Shown one piece after another: positions 21,000-33,268 of a stretch of DNA of 64,000 bases. Source of the DNA: Pectinophora gossypiella (taxonomy: Eukaryota; Arthropoda; Insecta; Lepidoptera; Gelechiidae); assembly GCF_024362695.1 (NCBI RefSeq), contig NC_065429.1, positions 1,706,501 through 1,770,500 of the forward strand. The letters run 5' to 3'. The stretch's first letter is position 1, and each line of letters starts with the position of its first letter. A program made the position numbers and the translations under genes. Under the pieces are notes generated by a model. The model was given only the letters and a program-made list of their open reading frames with translations. It was not told the origin of the DNA and searched no databases.

Positions 21000-23900
21000 T
21001 CATTTATAAACGATGAATTCTCCGGTTAATTCGTCTTCGTGGTTGACGTTGCATTTCACGTTGCCTTCGAAGTCACATTGCTGGGACTTCTCGTTGAAGA
21101 AGAGACCGTCTGAGCAGTAGACCGACTGAGGGAGGCCATCAATACAACGCCAGTAGCGCTGGCAGTCACCCCTGGGGGAGAAAAGGGTTTGTAAGTGTTA
21201 CAGAACGTCAGTAATACACTATTGGCATAGAAAACAAAGAACATTAACATAATATCACGACTATATCACGATGGGAGTCATTGTACATCCACCACAAGAG
21301 GAAAAATCCACTTCTCACCGAGCTATCTGTTAGACCACCTTTTGACGTGACTTATTGTAGATTTGCCGCAGATGGCATTAACTACTTGGCCAGACAAATG
21401 GGGAGCGCTAAAGGCTCTCACCCGGTACAACGTTTAAGACAACAGGCCTGAGGGTGCCCAGTTGGGCGCGAACCTCGGCTCAGGGCGTCGTCATGTTAGA
21501 CCATCGTGATAGGTGGCGAGCCTTATCGACGTCTATAATGGTCAAGCCTACTATGTTGTGACTATTGGCATGAATAAAGGATAATACTACGTAACTCTTC
21601 GCCCTGTACCAATTCGTATCGGTCGCCGGCTGCCTGTCTAACCTTCCAACCCAAAGGGAAAACCAGCGCAATACAGGTTAAGTCACATACCTCCGAAACG
21701 CATTCTCGGGTATGTGGGTTTTCTCACGATGTTTTCCTTCACCGCTGAGCACGTGATAATCATTTATAATCCAAACGTGAATTCGAAAACGAATCCGAAA
21801 ATCATTGGTTGCCGTACTGGGATTAAACTTGCCTATCTTCCTTATAAAAAAATCTAGATGGTTTACACTTACTTGTATGGGAGCTGTCGGACAGCAGCGG
21901 AAGGGTTGGAGCAGTCCAGGATGGCAGAGAACTTGGTGGGAGTGGCCACCTTCACGTTGTCGACCTGCCCTGATGACGGAACGAGGGCAGCTGAAGGAAA
22001 ACAAAATCAAATATATACTTTAATGCACACGCATAATCCTTGTCAAAACTATAATAGACTGTTGCTGGGGAATCTCGATAAACATTCTTCCATAAACTTA
22101 TGCCCTTAATCTCTATAATGTGGTTGGCAGAGCCACAATCAATCAAAGACAACTTGCAGCCACTGTTGATACGAAGTCCTTAGATGATGATGAACATCAC
22201 AGTGACAAGGGATCAGCTTACACCCATAACAACTGTCCATCATGTTAGAAAGGACACGATCATCGACGGATTTTACGACATGCCCTGGAAGACAAGCAGC
22301 GTGTGTTTTATATGTTTTATTCGAGGCTCAGTAACAACTCCTGCAACTATGTTTTTATTCCCTTGGACTGCAGAATAAAGTTATACTTATTCCACAAGTA
22401 TTTTTTTATTTAAAAAGATCTCATTATTCCTGGATTAAGAATATATTCATTTTTGTGACAATTATCACCACCGGGACTCGAAGCCCTGACCTCCGGGGCC
22501 GTGGCCCACGCTCAACCACTGAACCACAGAGGTAGTTATGAGTTTGTTTGTATGTATTAGTAGCAGTTGTGATTACTGACCATTGCCATGAGCGTTGTCG
22601 GAGCTGAACCATTCGAAGTCCCCGGACTCCTCGCCGGAGCCTTCGATCTCTTCAATGATCTCTCGCAGCCAGCATTTGGTAGCCCACGCCCAGTCGCATG
22701 TCTACAAATTGTATGAAGTTCAGTTACATTGCGTTAAACAACATAACATAACATTCGAAAGAGTGGGTTTATATTATTTAAGTCGTAATTAATTTGGGGA
22801 TTTTCAAGCAAAGAGGGAAGAGGCACTATTTAAGTTTTTTTTAATGGTATCATTGGTAGATATCTAGTTTCTAGTATCCTAGTTACCACAGGTTTGAGTG
22901 AGGATTGGTAACGCGAGCGCTTCTATTGCAATGTATGTGCGGTGACGCAAAGGATACCGGTTAGTCATTTAAGTTTCCCTTTATCCTGGTAATTACAATC
23001 CCCTCGTGAGCGACCGCGCTAAATAATCCGAAAATTGTGGGGTGACCACAATTTTCATTATCACGCCGGATATTCCATTTTGTTATGTCTTTATTTAGTA
23101 ATACTTAAAAAATATTTTAATGAAATTTTAATTAATTTATTACACTGGTGCTAATTCCCGTTAACACCATCTAATTTTATTTTAAGTTATATCTGTTATT
23201 TTCTTATCCGTCGAAAAGGAAAGGGACGGGTAATCGACAAGCATAAAATTTATGGAACACACGTCAAATTTAAGCACAAATCTAAAACAACCGTCTAAAA
23301 ATTTTATATTGGCCAATTATGACCCGACAGAATTATGTTGACAGCACACGTCATACGGTTTGCATACCGGCGAGATACCTTTTTGATTCGTCAAAGTTAT
23401 TAATTCATTTACTCAATCTTCCTAAAATTAAGAGCTGTCAATCATCCGTTCCTTTCCTTTTCGGCGGATAAGAAAATGACGGATATAACTTAAAATAAAA
23501 TTAGAAGGTGTCTGCAGGAATCGGGGCCAATATTATTATTATATTCTATAAACCTGGAACCTGACATAGGGCAGCAGTAACTGTCAGTACTATTCAGAGG
23601 CGGAGGACAGGAGTCCTAGTATGGCTTTGTAATAGACTACTCTGGGCGCCATCCCACTCGCGTCAGACAGAGTACTGCGGGGCGGAAGGCAAGAGGGAAA
23701 CCACTGCCCTATTTTTCCCTAAAAAGTAGCATGGAAATTGATGATGATGATTCTATAAACGTTTATATAGGTAGGTATATGTTATGGTTATGAGCCTCAC
23801 CTGCAGAATAAAGTTGAAGATGGTCCCTCCAGGACAAGTGAACTCCACTTCTTTGCCGTGACTGCACATGTAGTACTTGTCGCACTCCTCGAAGTGAGGC

Positions 23901-24864
23901 AGCAGCAGGAACACCTGGAAATACACGTTGGACAATCAATCAATCAATCAATCAATAATACTTTATTGCACAACGACATATACAAAGGACATAAACATAC
24001 GAATAAAAACATAAGTACAATAGGCGGCCTTATTGCTAAATAGCAATTTCTGCCAGGCAACTTTAGCGTGAAGGAAGTTAGATAGATAGATAGAATCTTT
24101 ATTTAGGTTATTAAAATTGTATAATTTTATGGTTCAAATAAATTAAAAAAGTTAAGAATAAACACAACGTATTGCTATCAGAAAAAAATTAAAGATGAAA
24201 AATAAATATCTCGAGACAACTTTTTGACGTTTGCGTTTTTTGACCTGTTACTTAGCAATTAAGTACTTAGACGAATTGCTTCGATGTAGCCTATTTAGAC
24301 CACAAGGGGAGTTTTAAAAGCCATTGAAGCAATTCGCCTAAAAAGCAATATATTGCTATTTTATAACATTAATTTTATAACACTGCTGGGCACAGGCCTC
24401 CCCTCAATCAACCGGAGGAGGTATGGAGCATACTCCACCACGCTGCTCCACTGCGGGTTGGTGGAGGTGTTTTTACGGCCAATAGCCGGGACCAACGGCT
24501 TAACGTGCCCTCCGAAGCACGGAATCATCTTCATTATTCGGACAATCAGGTGATTCAAGCCTGAAAAGTCCTTACCAAACAAAGGATAGTCTCACAAAGT
24601 GATTTCGACAATGTCCCCATCGGGAATCGAACCCGGACCTCCAGATCGTGAGGCTAACGCTCTAACCACTAGACCACGGAGACTGTTATTGTGAGGTGTA
24701 TTTTAAATTATTTTGGCGTTGACACAAAAGTATAAAATAGTTGAATATAGTTACCAGGCCATGGGGATCGCATGAGAGGGTGTTGGGGTCAACATTGCTG
24801 AAATCCCTCGGCACACCAGCAACGAGAGCCGCGCTCGCCAGCATCAGAACAGCAAAGCTTTGAG
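21000..24864 (-). CDS. secreted protein with two chitin-binding type-2 domains (first exon not found)
   Basis: Exons on -: 24864-24755, 23914-23801, 22701-22581, 21990-21873, 21171-21000. Junctions are GT-AG and in phase, giving about 211 aa to a TGA at 21000-21002. The visible N-terminus, QSFAVLMLASAALVAGVPRD, is a signal peptide lacking only its start. Two ChtBD2 domains follow, each with six cysteines. The first includes CDKYYMCSHGKEVEF and closes with TCDWAWATKC. The second includes CQRYWRCIDG and CDFEGNVKC. An acidic linker, EEIEGSGEESGDFEWFSS, separates them. Such proteins bind chitin in the gut peritrophic matrix, cuticle or trachea (peritrophin/CPAP group); which one is not clear. The start exon probably supplies ATG plus a few bases and lies upstream. 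Confidence 0.88.
21343..21492 (-). mobile_element. Jockey 3' UTR fragment
   Basis: Same sequence as the Jockey 3' UTR at 12920-13080, from GACGTGACTTATTGTAGATT to CTCAGGGCGTCGTC. It is in the last intron of the chitin-binding gene. Confidence 0.8.
22445..22540 (-). mobile_element. tRNA-like SINE head fragment
   Basis: On - it reads CCTCTGTGGTTCAGTGGTTG and later GGGCTTCGAGTCCCGGTGG, a degenerate tRNA A-box and B-box like the head of SINE B. The rest of the SINE is absent and it is not a functional tRNA. Confidence 0.55.
23146..23529. mobile_element. MITE gamma, full copy
   Basis: About 384 bp with long inverted ends: TGGTGCTAATTCCCGTTAAC on the left and GTCTGCAGGAATCGGGGCCA on the right, pairing for some 80 bp through CTTATCCGTCGAAAAGGAAA. 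No transposase; superfamily not recognised. Confidence 0.8.
23540..23745 (+). mobile_element. RTE-derived short element, copy 2
   Basis: It carries RTE leader sequence from CCTGGAACCTGACATAGGGC to AAAAAGTAGCATGG, then jumps to AAATTGATGATGATGAT, the 3' tail. No coding part. Confidence 0.75.
23931..24065 (-). mobile_element. LINE 3' tail fragment (theta)
   Basis: On - it contains CAATAAGGCCGCCTATTGTA and ends GTGCAATAAAGTATTATTGA, then TTGATTGATTG. It starts 17 bp upstream of the acceptor of a chitin-binding exon. Confidence 0.65.
24381..24688 (-). mobile_element. SINE A, copy 2
   Basis: Head (on -) with CGTGGTCTAGTGGTTAGAGC and GGTTCGATTCC, then core and tail as in copy 1. The extreme 3' end is missing (stops at CCCAGCAGTG). 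Confidence 0.85.
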
Positions 24865-25285
24865 CTGGAATAGAAGTACGTTGTAATTATAATTATGTGT
24901 AGTATTATTATGTAGTTTATGTAGTCGAAAGTGTATTTATTGTTATACGTACAAATATTCCCATGCTGCACTATCCCGCTATATTACATAATATTCAATA
25001 TCTCCTATACTTAAAGGTTGCCTGGAAGAGATTGCTACTTAGCAACAAGGCCGCCTATTGTACTCATTCTATTTCTCTTTTGTTTTAGTTTTTTGTTTTT
25101 TCCTGTTTGTGCAATAAAGTATTTGTTATGTTATGTTGTTATGTTAGTTTTGATTCTCAGCCGGCTCGGCATGACTATCTTATGCCGCGCGGCGCGGAAT
25201 TTATTATCCGAGGGCTTGGACCAATAGGATCAAAGAATGCTAACCACGTGGATATATTAAATCGATGCGGGCACGACGTCGTAGG

Positions 25286-25431
25286 TACGGTCACGAGCAT
25301 GAATGCGTATACACTTTGGTACCATGTCACATTAACTTTTTTGACAAATTGAACTGTAAGTCTCACTAAATGTCAAATATGTTAGTGCGACAGAGTCCTA
25401 AAGTGGGTACATTATATTGCTCATGACTGTA
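25286..25431 (+). mobile_element. MITE family alpha, copy 2
   Basis: Ends TACGGTCACGAGCATGAATG and TATATTGCTCATGACTGTA. Interior GACAAATTGAACTGTAAGTC, as in the other copies. Confidence 0.8.
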
Positions 25432-25494
25432 CATAATTAATAAAATCTAATGATGTGTTCTGCCTTACCCAAAAATAAAGATAAAAGATGCATA

Positions 25495-25703
25495 TACAGG
25501 GTGTTAGTGACATCATAACGAATACTTTGAGGGATGATTCTGAGTTGATATGAAGTGGAATTTTCCGTTGCAAAAGTATGGATTTGAAAATAAAATTTAC
25601 GAAAATTAAAAAAAATCATGAATTTTGCGACAGAAAATTCCAATCGTGGTCTGAATCATCCCCCTTAGTATTCGTTAGGATGTCACTAACAAACACCCTG
25701 TAT
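25495..25703. mobile_element. MITE family beta, copy
   Basis: Inverted ends TACAGGGTGTTAGTGACATC and GATGTCACTAACAAACACCC. It is inserted in the repeat related to 4310-4800, which continues on both sides. Confidence 0.75.
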
Positions 25704-27142
25704 ATGTCTGTAATCCATGAAATTAGAAGTTTAAACAAAGGCAACTCTGTACAGCGCCACCTATTTTTTTTTTTTGAGGAATGTAGCCTGGAACGTTCTA
25801 AATACCTCAGTGAATTGCAGAAAGGTGTTTTTAAGGTCGACTTTAGTTAACGGGTCCATAAAGCTAAAGAACTCATCAAAAAAGACGTTGCATAAATCGC
25901 ATGCAGCCTTTAAAAAAAAACTTTAAAACGACCTTTAAAAACTGAACTACTTCTAGCGAATAAAAAACATAGAATGCGTTCAAATTCAAATATATCTTAA
26001 TTCAGTAGGTAACACAGTTGCACTTTGAATCGTCATTTTTTACATAAGGAACGTCTCCTCAGTCTTAAACTACTGCCGCGCTTCCCGAGCATGTCGTCGT
26101 AAAAGCGGCTTCGAGATCCTTTCTAACATGGCGGACGGGCAATGGTCTGATCATTATATCGAACCTAGATACTTCATACAAAAATCTCGTTCTTATGCCG
26201 CGCGTTCCCTTAGGTAGTTCTTAACGGCTTATGACCGCTTAAACTAAAGTGAGGCCGCCTATTGTACTAATTCTATTTCTCTTTTGTTTTGTATTTTGTT
26301 TTTTCCTGTTTGTGCAATAAAGTATTTGTGTGTGTGTGTGTGTGTGTGAGACCCTGTATACAGCGACATAGGTTCGGTTCAGCGCCGGGGTCAGGTCAAA
26401 ATAAGAAAAGATCTTCCTAATTTACTACTGTGTCTGGCTGTTTCTATTCTACCCGCAGAGCGGCAGAGCGTGGTGTAATAATGCTCCGTACTCCGTGTCT
26501 GTGCTTGGTAATTATTAGGATAAGCAACATTACGTAGTACTAATGTATTCTATGTCAACATTCACTTTTTTATCTCGAATCAATAATTCCGGGTATAAAA
26601 ATCGTAATTTGTTAGCTATCTTAAATAATGATAGCTAATCTTCTTATCTTATATAAAACACTTTAGGAGTTGTAGACATGCATAATCCATTATTAATTGC
26701 ACGGTACCTAATAAAAAATATCTACATTGATAAGCAAAAAAATAATTTAATCAAATAGTTAAAATAGGTATTACATGGCTTTACAAAAGAATGGCTTTGT
26801 CTTTGTTATAAAAACAACTTGTGCGTTTTACTATTGCTTAATACATATCAAGGGATTTCATCACAACAATGAATACAACTGATAATAAAACTGATTCATT
26901 CTGACTACGTAGCATGATTTTGCAATTGACTATTTTTATCTTATCATTATAATTTAACTATTATTGGAAACAATAAAAACTGTACCAATGACCGTGTATC
27001 AGCGATGAGGAAATTGTAGAATCAAAACGCAAATGGCGTTTGTGCGAGCGAGCGAAACATCTTTAAAAAAAAAACAAAATGCTAGTTCGTTGGTCTTAAG
27101 CGTTAGCATATTTTTTGAAAACCCCTTAAATTCTTTAAAATC

Positions 27143-29474
27143 ATGTCTTCTGACTCCGAAGATGACTGGTACGGGAACGTTACAGAACGACTACAGAAGA
27201 TGAAAGACCAGTTTAACCAAAAACAAACAGAATCTGTGAATTTGTACGACGATTCCGGCGAGCTAGACGAAATCGTAAAAAAGTGCGTTTTGCCTCCAAA
27301 AGGCAAAAGAAAAAGCGGTAATAAAAGCGCTAAAGACACGCCTGACTGTTCAGTAAGTGATATTAGTAATATTTCCATTGATAATGTGTTAAATAATGCT
27401 TCGAAACGCGTAACTCGATCGTCTACGAGAAATAGCGGTGTTAATGTTTCCGATAATGTTAGTTTGCCGCCGCCTCGCTCGAGAACGCAAAGAGACACCT
27501 CAGCTACCAGCGAGAGTAGTAGTACGTCTAGAGGCCGTGGAGGTCGCGGCAGAGGCCGAGGGAAAAGCCCTAGAGGCCGCGGTAGAAGCAGAGGCCGACG
27601 CAATAGAGCTATGATAACAGACTTTGTGCAAGCCTTTACTTCAAGCTCCTTAGATCCTTCAATACCAATATACAGCATTGGTAATACCGCAGATTATCCC
27701 GATCAATTGCACAACCAACCATTGTTTAACAATCAACAAAAGAATGACGATGTGGTACTTGTTGGTGAAGATGACTCGTTTGACAACGAAGAACTATCCG
27801 TTAAGGTCTATTGGCAGAGTTCGGAGATATTTAAATTCTCAATAAGAAAGTATCAGAAATTGACACAGATATTTGATTATTTCGCTAAGAAAGAGAATAT
27901 TGACAAGGACAAACTATTGTTTACGTACCAAGAAAAGATTTTGAAATCAGACGATACACCAGACTCCATAGATTACAGTATCGTTAAGTTTATTGAAGGT
28001 GGAATCGTTACCCAAGGTGTGTCAGATTTGGTAACGATGGACCGTCGTAAAATCAAAGATGGCATCAAATTGAAATTCCAATGTCAAAATGTAAAGAAAC
28101 CACATGAGGTAACGATTCGACCCAATGAAAACTTATCATCGGCAATGATGCAGTATTCAGAGCACATAGAGATACCGATTGACAGACTGAAATTTGAATT
28201 TGACGGGAATAGTATATCAGGTATGTTTTCTTTACACATTACAGAAGACTATAGATAGCATAACCTGTATTTCTGACCTTTTTCATAAATATAGTTTCTT
28301 TAAATAGTGTGTCTCATTGCTTTTCTTAAATAACATAGGTATATATTTTTGTTTAATATTTATGTAAAAACGTCATAAATAAAGGCTTATATATATTATT
28401 ATATTATATAGATACCATAACAGCTAAAAAGACAGAGAAAGATAGAGTAGTAGTTTTTTGAGTGAGAAAGAGAGAGAATTAGAGTGTAAAGATTTTTATT
28501 CTTGTAATATCACAAATTCACTACCATGTAAGACTGTGCTGTTTGTTGTCTTATTATAAAAATAAAACACACAAACATAAAGTTAACAATATAAACAAAA
28601 CAAAGAAAAAAGAAAACAAAAAAAGAAAGTTATTTCTAACATAAAGTTCGGTATTTAAAAAATGTCCTAATTATTGATATGCCGTTCCAGTAAAAAGCCA
28701 AAAAACTTGTATAAAAAGAACTTTATTACCTATAACCTTTAGGCAGATAAGACCAGATTACAAAAAGAACTACTTGATAAAGAAGAACACTTACTTAAAA
28801 AAATAAAAACTTACTATTAAAGAATTAGGCCCTTACTATTAAAGTGTTTTTACAACGGGAACATTCTTGGGTACAGCACATCACTGGTTCTAATCATAAG
28901 GGTTATGAAACGTCAAAACACAAAATGACTAGAATTTGTACCTATGACAAGCAACCTGTGACATCATAAACATACATGATAAAATGTCACACTTATTACA
29001 TTTTTCTTTATTAACTTTCCTTTGCCTAAGGGATAGGTAAGCACCTACAAAGCTGGCATGACCACTCAGGGTGTTCAAAGCCTCGTAACTAGAAAAAAAA
29101 AACATTAATAAGTAAAAAGAAAACGTCCTTTGTCACCTTTAAATCTGTCTTTATTTAGTAATCAGGATTCTATAATTTATCTTTGACCTAGGATACTACA
29201 TCATTTATTATTATCCCACATATAGGTATTTAAAAATGACTCATTTTATTTTTACAACAAAAAAATGGTATTTCATATTTCGTAACTTTTAGAAATAAGA
29301 TATTTAATAAAATTTATTATAGTTTTTTTAGATATATTTTTTATTAATATTTGAAATTATGATGATAATTTTCATTTCCCTATTAAAATTAACTTTTTTA
29401 TTACAGGGAAACTAACACCAGAGGAGCTCGAGTTGGAAGGGGATGAATGCATTGATGTAAGAATTATAAGTTAA
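27143..29474 (+). CDS. Rad60: Rad60 / NFATC2IP-type SUMO-like domain protein (2 exons)
   Basis: Exons 27143-28220 and 29407-29474 join at TCAG/GGAAA (GT-AG) to give 381 aa. Order: acidic N-terminus (MSSDSEDDWY), basic middle, RG-rich stretch at 130-155, a hydrophobic DDVVLVGEDD at 202-211 that resembles a SUMO-interacting motif, then two ubiquitin-like folds at about 217-287 and 306-380. The C-terminus, TPEELELEGDECIDVRIIS, is typical of the second SUMO-like domain of this family. Rad60/Esc2/NIP45 proteins work with the SUMO pathway and Smc5/6 in genome stability; the nuclear role here is by analogy. Reading straight through the donor would give a false 371-aa end. AATAAA follows 12 bases after the stop. 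Confidence 0.88.
28221..29406 (+). other. intron of Rad60-like gene
   Basis: It starts GTATGT and ends TTATTACAG. AT-rich, with a repeat at about 28970-29190 (CTTTGTCACCTTTAAATCTG) shared with 31725-31830, 47030-47200 and 61190-61425. No further coding seen. Confidence 0.75.
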
Positions 29475-29485
29475 TGTAGGTTCTA

Positions 29486-29491
29486 AATAAA
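29486..29491 (+). terminator. polyadenylation signal of Rad60-like gene
   Basis: Canonical AATAAA beginning 12 bases after the TAA stop, followed by T-rich sequence. No other AATAAA is as close. Confidence 0.65.
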
Positions 29492-29494
29492 TCT

Positions 29495-30320
29495 ATTGTT
29501 TTTATTTATTAATTTGTTGTATTTATTTCTCCTGTGTTGTGATTTTCGTTTCTCGTTGAATAATAACCCTGACGCCAGGGTTAGAAATGCATTTTCGGAG
29601 ATGTGTGACCTAACCTGTATTGGGCTGGTTTTCGCTTTGAATTGGAAGGTCAGACAGGCAGTCGCTTCTGTAAATCTGACCTGTCAAATCTTCAGGTTAG
29701 TTAAGCGGACCCTGTGAAAATCGGGATAATGCCAGGGAGATGATGAAGAGGTTGGTAGTGGGATGGAAAGGCCCTAACGCGCAATTCCTATGAGAACCGC
29801 TGTCGCCGGTTCAACCCCACTCTCTTTTACTACTACTCCTGCAAACAGATAACTACGATATCTCTGCTGCTTCTCAAATTCCACAGCCACTTTACCGGCA
29901 ATGTATATTCTATGTGAAAGGCTGCAATTTTATCATTACTTTTCGTCAAATACTGATTAAAAAAGGATTATTTTGATAAATAGCCGATCACACTTAAGCT
30001 TTCTAACGTTTTTGCGATAAGGACATATCTCGTTAAATATAGTCGATATTTGATTTCTTTTTCTGCAAATTATAATGCACAAGACGACCTTTTAATGTAC
30101 TGTCGCGGAGCTCCGTGCGTCGTAAAGTTTGCGGACGAGTGGAGTGCAAAGTTGAAGTATGAACTATTTGCTGATACTTGTATGGCGCGCGTTTCACGCT
30201 CACTTGGCCCTTCCAATCTCTTTCTTCTATTCTATGGTAATCCACCTCACAACCCACATGATAGAAGAGAAGTTCTCAGTCCTTTAAACCATCATTGCCC
30301 ATCTCCCTATCTTGTGAGGA
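29495..30320. other. unassigned, a few repeat scraps
   Basis: A lone SINE B tail piece (ATAACCCTGACGCCAGGGTT) is at 29562-29581. A repeat around 29920-30240 (CAATTTTATCATTACTTTTC, GTTTGCGGACGAGTGGAGTG) recurs at 40485-40790. No gene seen. Confidence 0.45.
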
Positions 30321-30321
30321 C

Positions 30322-30640
30322 AACGGCCTCCGTGGTCCAGTGGTTGAGGGTTGTGCTCACGATCCGGAGGTCCCGGGTTCAAATCCCGGTCGAGACATAT
30401 CACAAAAATCACTTTGTGATCCCTAGTTTACTTAGGTCATTACAGGCTGATCACCTGATTGTCCGAAAGTAAGATGATCCGTGCGGAAGGCACGTTAAGC
30501 TGTTGGTCCCGGTTACTAGTTACCGATGTAAATGAGTAGTCGTTACATGAGCTATGTCAGTGGGCTTCGGTTGCTCAATAGTTACCCTGACAGCAGGGTT
30601 GATGGGGTTGGTAATCCACCTCACAACCCACACGATAGTA
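30322..30640 (+). mobile_element. SINE B, copy 2
   Basis: A-box TGGTCCAGTGG, B-box GGTTCAAATCCC, core AAGGCACGTTAAGCTGTTGG and hairpin tail (GACAGCAGGGTT) ending CACAACCCACACGATAG. Confidence 0.85.
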
Positions 30641-30859
30641 GAACAATAACCGACCTCATCAACCCTGGAGTCGGGATTACTATTAATCCATCAAAGGGCG
30701 AAGTAACGACTTAATATTCAATGTTCTTTATTTGCATACTATGATGGTGTACAAGTTGGTAAGTTACATATTAGTTTCACATAGGGAATACAATTCCGAC
30801 TCGTAAATATTAACTGGGACCTTCTGCACAACATGTTTTCAAAGCATTGAGTCATCTTA

Positions 30860-31005
30860 GTTTTCGGACAATCAGGCGATTACAGCCTGTAATGTCCTCA
30901 TCAAACCAGAGACAGTTTCACAGTGATTTTGTGTCCCCACCAGGAATCGAACCCAGTACTTCCGGATCGTAAGTCTAACCCTCGACCACTGGAGCACGTA
31001 GGCCC
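30860..31005 (-). mobile_element. SINE B head half
   Basis: On - it runs from GGCCTACGTGCTCCAGTGGT through GTTCGATTCCTGGTGGGGAC to GATTGTCCGAAAAC. Core and tail are missing. Confidence 0.7.
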
Positions 31006-32025
31006 GTAACCTCGACCCCTTACGTGGACGGTATATGCGGATTAGCATAGGCCTAACATTTAATATGGGATTATGACGTCACAGAGTAGAAAGTAGATTA
31101 GATTTATATATGATCGATCGATTGAATTAATCTTATTAATAATGCGTATGATAGCAACTATTGTTGGATCTAACAAGTAGCTTATCAGCAATCACGCATG
31201 CACTTATGAGAATTACGATTGAATGACGTCAATATACCTAATGTAAAAATGAGTAGGGTAGTTACCAACTAATCAAATCAGTTACTTTTTAATAAAAGTC
31301 AACACACGAAATTACTATGGAATTTGTATGAAAAGCAACATATGACGTCATAGAAAAGCGTGACAAAATGTCTCAGTTACTTATTATTACATTAGGCGGA
31401 GGCCGCAGTTGTTCACAGTTCCTCGCGGACGAACCAAATTGCTGGATAACACCCCTCTCACGCGAGTCATGCATGTGTTAAATGAGTTTTCATGCTCTAT
31501 GAGTGAATTTACAGAGGTTACGCTATATGTGTTAAGTTATAAAATGAATATTTATAAACAATAGTTAGGTACCTAATAAATTAGTAAGTGTTGTCAAGTT
31601 ATGTTCCTACTCTATCGAATTGGTTATATAAACTGTAATGGTAGTTGTTTTTAATAAATAAATAAATAATTTTCCTTATTAAAATAATAATAATAATAAA
31701 AAAGTTAAAGTTATTAATAGAAAAAAGAAAACGTATTTTGTCACCTTTAATCTGTCTTTATTTATAGTAATCCGAATTTCATAATTTATCTTTGACCTAA
31801 GAAACTACCCAATTGTCTCGCAAAAGCTTTATTTAAAAAGCTCAACAGATTTTGTTTTCTTTTTTTGTGTGTTTGAGTAGGTATGTCAACAGATTTATGG
31901 AGTGGTGATTGGGTCGTGTACCTACTAAGTTTAAGATAAATTATGAATTTCTGAAGAATAAAGACAAATCTAAAACTAACGAAAAACATTTTCTTTTTCT
32001 CTTTAACTTATTTTTTTTTATTAAC
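31006..32025. other. no gene; AT-rich repeats
   Basis: About 31250-31400 and 31725-31830 carry the repeat with AATCAGTTACTTTTTA and TCTGTCTTTATTTA. The rest is unassigned. Confidence 0.5.
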
Positions 32026-32346
32026 TGCCTATATACGTCCCACTGCTGGGCACAGGCCTCCCCTCAATCAACCGGAGTGGGTATGGAGCATACTCCACCA
32101 CGCTGCTCCACTGCGGGTTGGTGGAGGTGTTTTTACGGCTAATAGCCGGGACCAACGGCTTAACGTGCCCTCCGAAGCACAGAATCATCTTACTTTTTCG
32201 GACAATCAGGTGATTCAAGCCTGAAAAGTCCTTACCAAACAAAGGACAGTCTCACAAAGTGATTTCGACAATGTCCCCATCGGGAATCGAACCCGGACCT
32301 CCAGATCGTGAGCCTAACGCTCTAACCACTAGACCACGGAGGCTGT
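32026..32346 (-). mobile_element. SINE A, copy 3
   Basis: Complete from the tail (GCCTATATACGTCCCACTGC on +) to the tRNA-like head (CTCTAACCACTAGACCACGG on +). The flanking AT-rich repeat continues on both sides. Confidence 0.88.
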
Positions 32347-32963
32347 TTTTTTGTCACGTTTTCCCATGACGTCACTGTGTGCTATTTCATACAAATTCCA
32401 TATTCGTGTTTTGACGTTTATTAAAAAGTAACTGATTTGACTAGTTGGAATTGGAATTTGCCTATTGGTTTCGAGAACCGAGAGAAAAGTGACGTTATCA
32501 AAAGACCTTTGCCCAGCAGTAGCATCAAATAGGCTTAAGATAATATTGTTTTAAATCATTTAATTATGACTATTTATTTTATCATGGGTTTTTTTAAATT
32601 ATTTATTTTACTGTCTAACAGCAAGCTCGTCGAGGTGTAGGTACTTAGTTCATCTTGCGATTTATGTAATTATTGCGTCAATAATCAATAACACATAAAT
32701 TGATCGATAAAAAACCAATTAATTCTGAGATCGAAAGATACCTCCCTATGTAATCCGTTTTGGCAATTTAAAAAAAAGTAAGTTTGGCGGCGAGGGTGTG
32801 CTGCAGCCAAAGGATGCTGTCATGGTACCGAACAGAGCCCCAAGTAACTACAGTACCCCGCTAGCCACAAGTTTGGTAGTGTGACTAGGGATCGACGATC
32901 CAACGGTGTTATGTTTGAAGTTGCATACCTATGTAATGTAAATGCGTCTTGCTGTGTAAACTT

Positions 32964-33259
32964 GAGGAGCTCGGTGGCGCAGCGGTTAACGCGCTCGGTC
33001 TGCGATTGTTGAAGTAAAGCAACTTTCGCAAAGGCCGGTCATAGGATGGGTGACCACAAAAAAAGCTTTCATCTCGAGCTCCTCCGTGCTTCGGAAGGCA
33101 CGTTAAGCCGTTGGTCCCGGCTGCATTAGCAGTCGTTAATAACCATCACTCCGCACTGGGCCCGCGTGATGGTTTAAGGCCCGATCTCCCTATCCATCCA
33201 TAGGAAAGGCCCGTGCCCCAGCAATGGGGACGTTAATGGGCTGATGATGATGATGATGG
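32964..33259 (+). mobile_element. SINE C, copy 2
   Basis: Starts GAGGAGCTCGGTGGCGCAGC, ends GGGCTGATGATGATGATG, with TGTAAACTT on both sides. Confidence 0.9.
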
Positions 33260-33268
33260 TGTAAACTT

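Larger units (their letters stand above)
24865..27142. other. divergent intergenic region
   Basis: It separates the chitin-binding gene (-) from the Rad60-like gene (+), and should hold both promoters and the missing first exon. It contains LINE theta tails at 25018-25145 and 26253-26325, MITE alpha at 25286-25431, MITE beta at 25495-25703, a CR1/Daphne LINE tail at 25979-26060 and a short TG run near 26320-26350. About 26385-27060 looks single-copy and AT-rich. I see no clear TATA box. Confidence 0.6.

Noticed and set aside
22184..22378. 64-codon frame on + in the chitin-binding gene region
   Set aside because: It lies in an intron of the - strand gene with no domain and no matching splice sites.
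25469..25493. Possible first exon of the chitin-binding gene on - (ATGCATCTTTTATCTTTATT then GG before GTAAGG)
   Set aside because: Phase fits and the peptide is hydrophobic, but the site lies in a dispersed repeat also seen at about 4700-4760 and 41580-41620, so the match is probably chance.
27103..27678. 191-codon frame on -
   Set aside because: It is antisense to the Rad60-like gene; Leu/Pro/Arg-rich from the RG-coding stretch.
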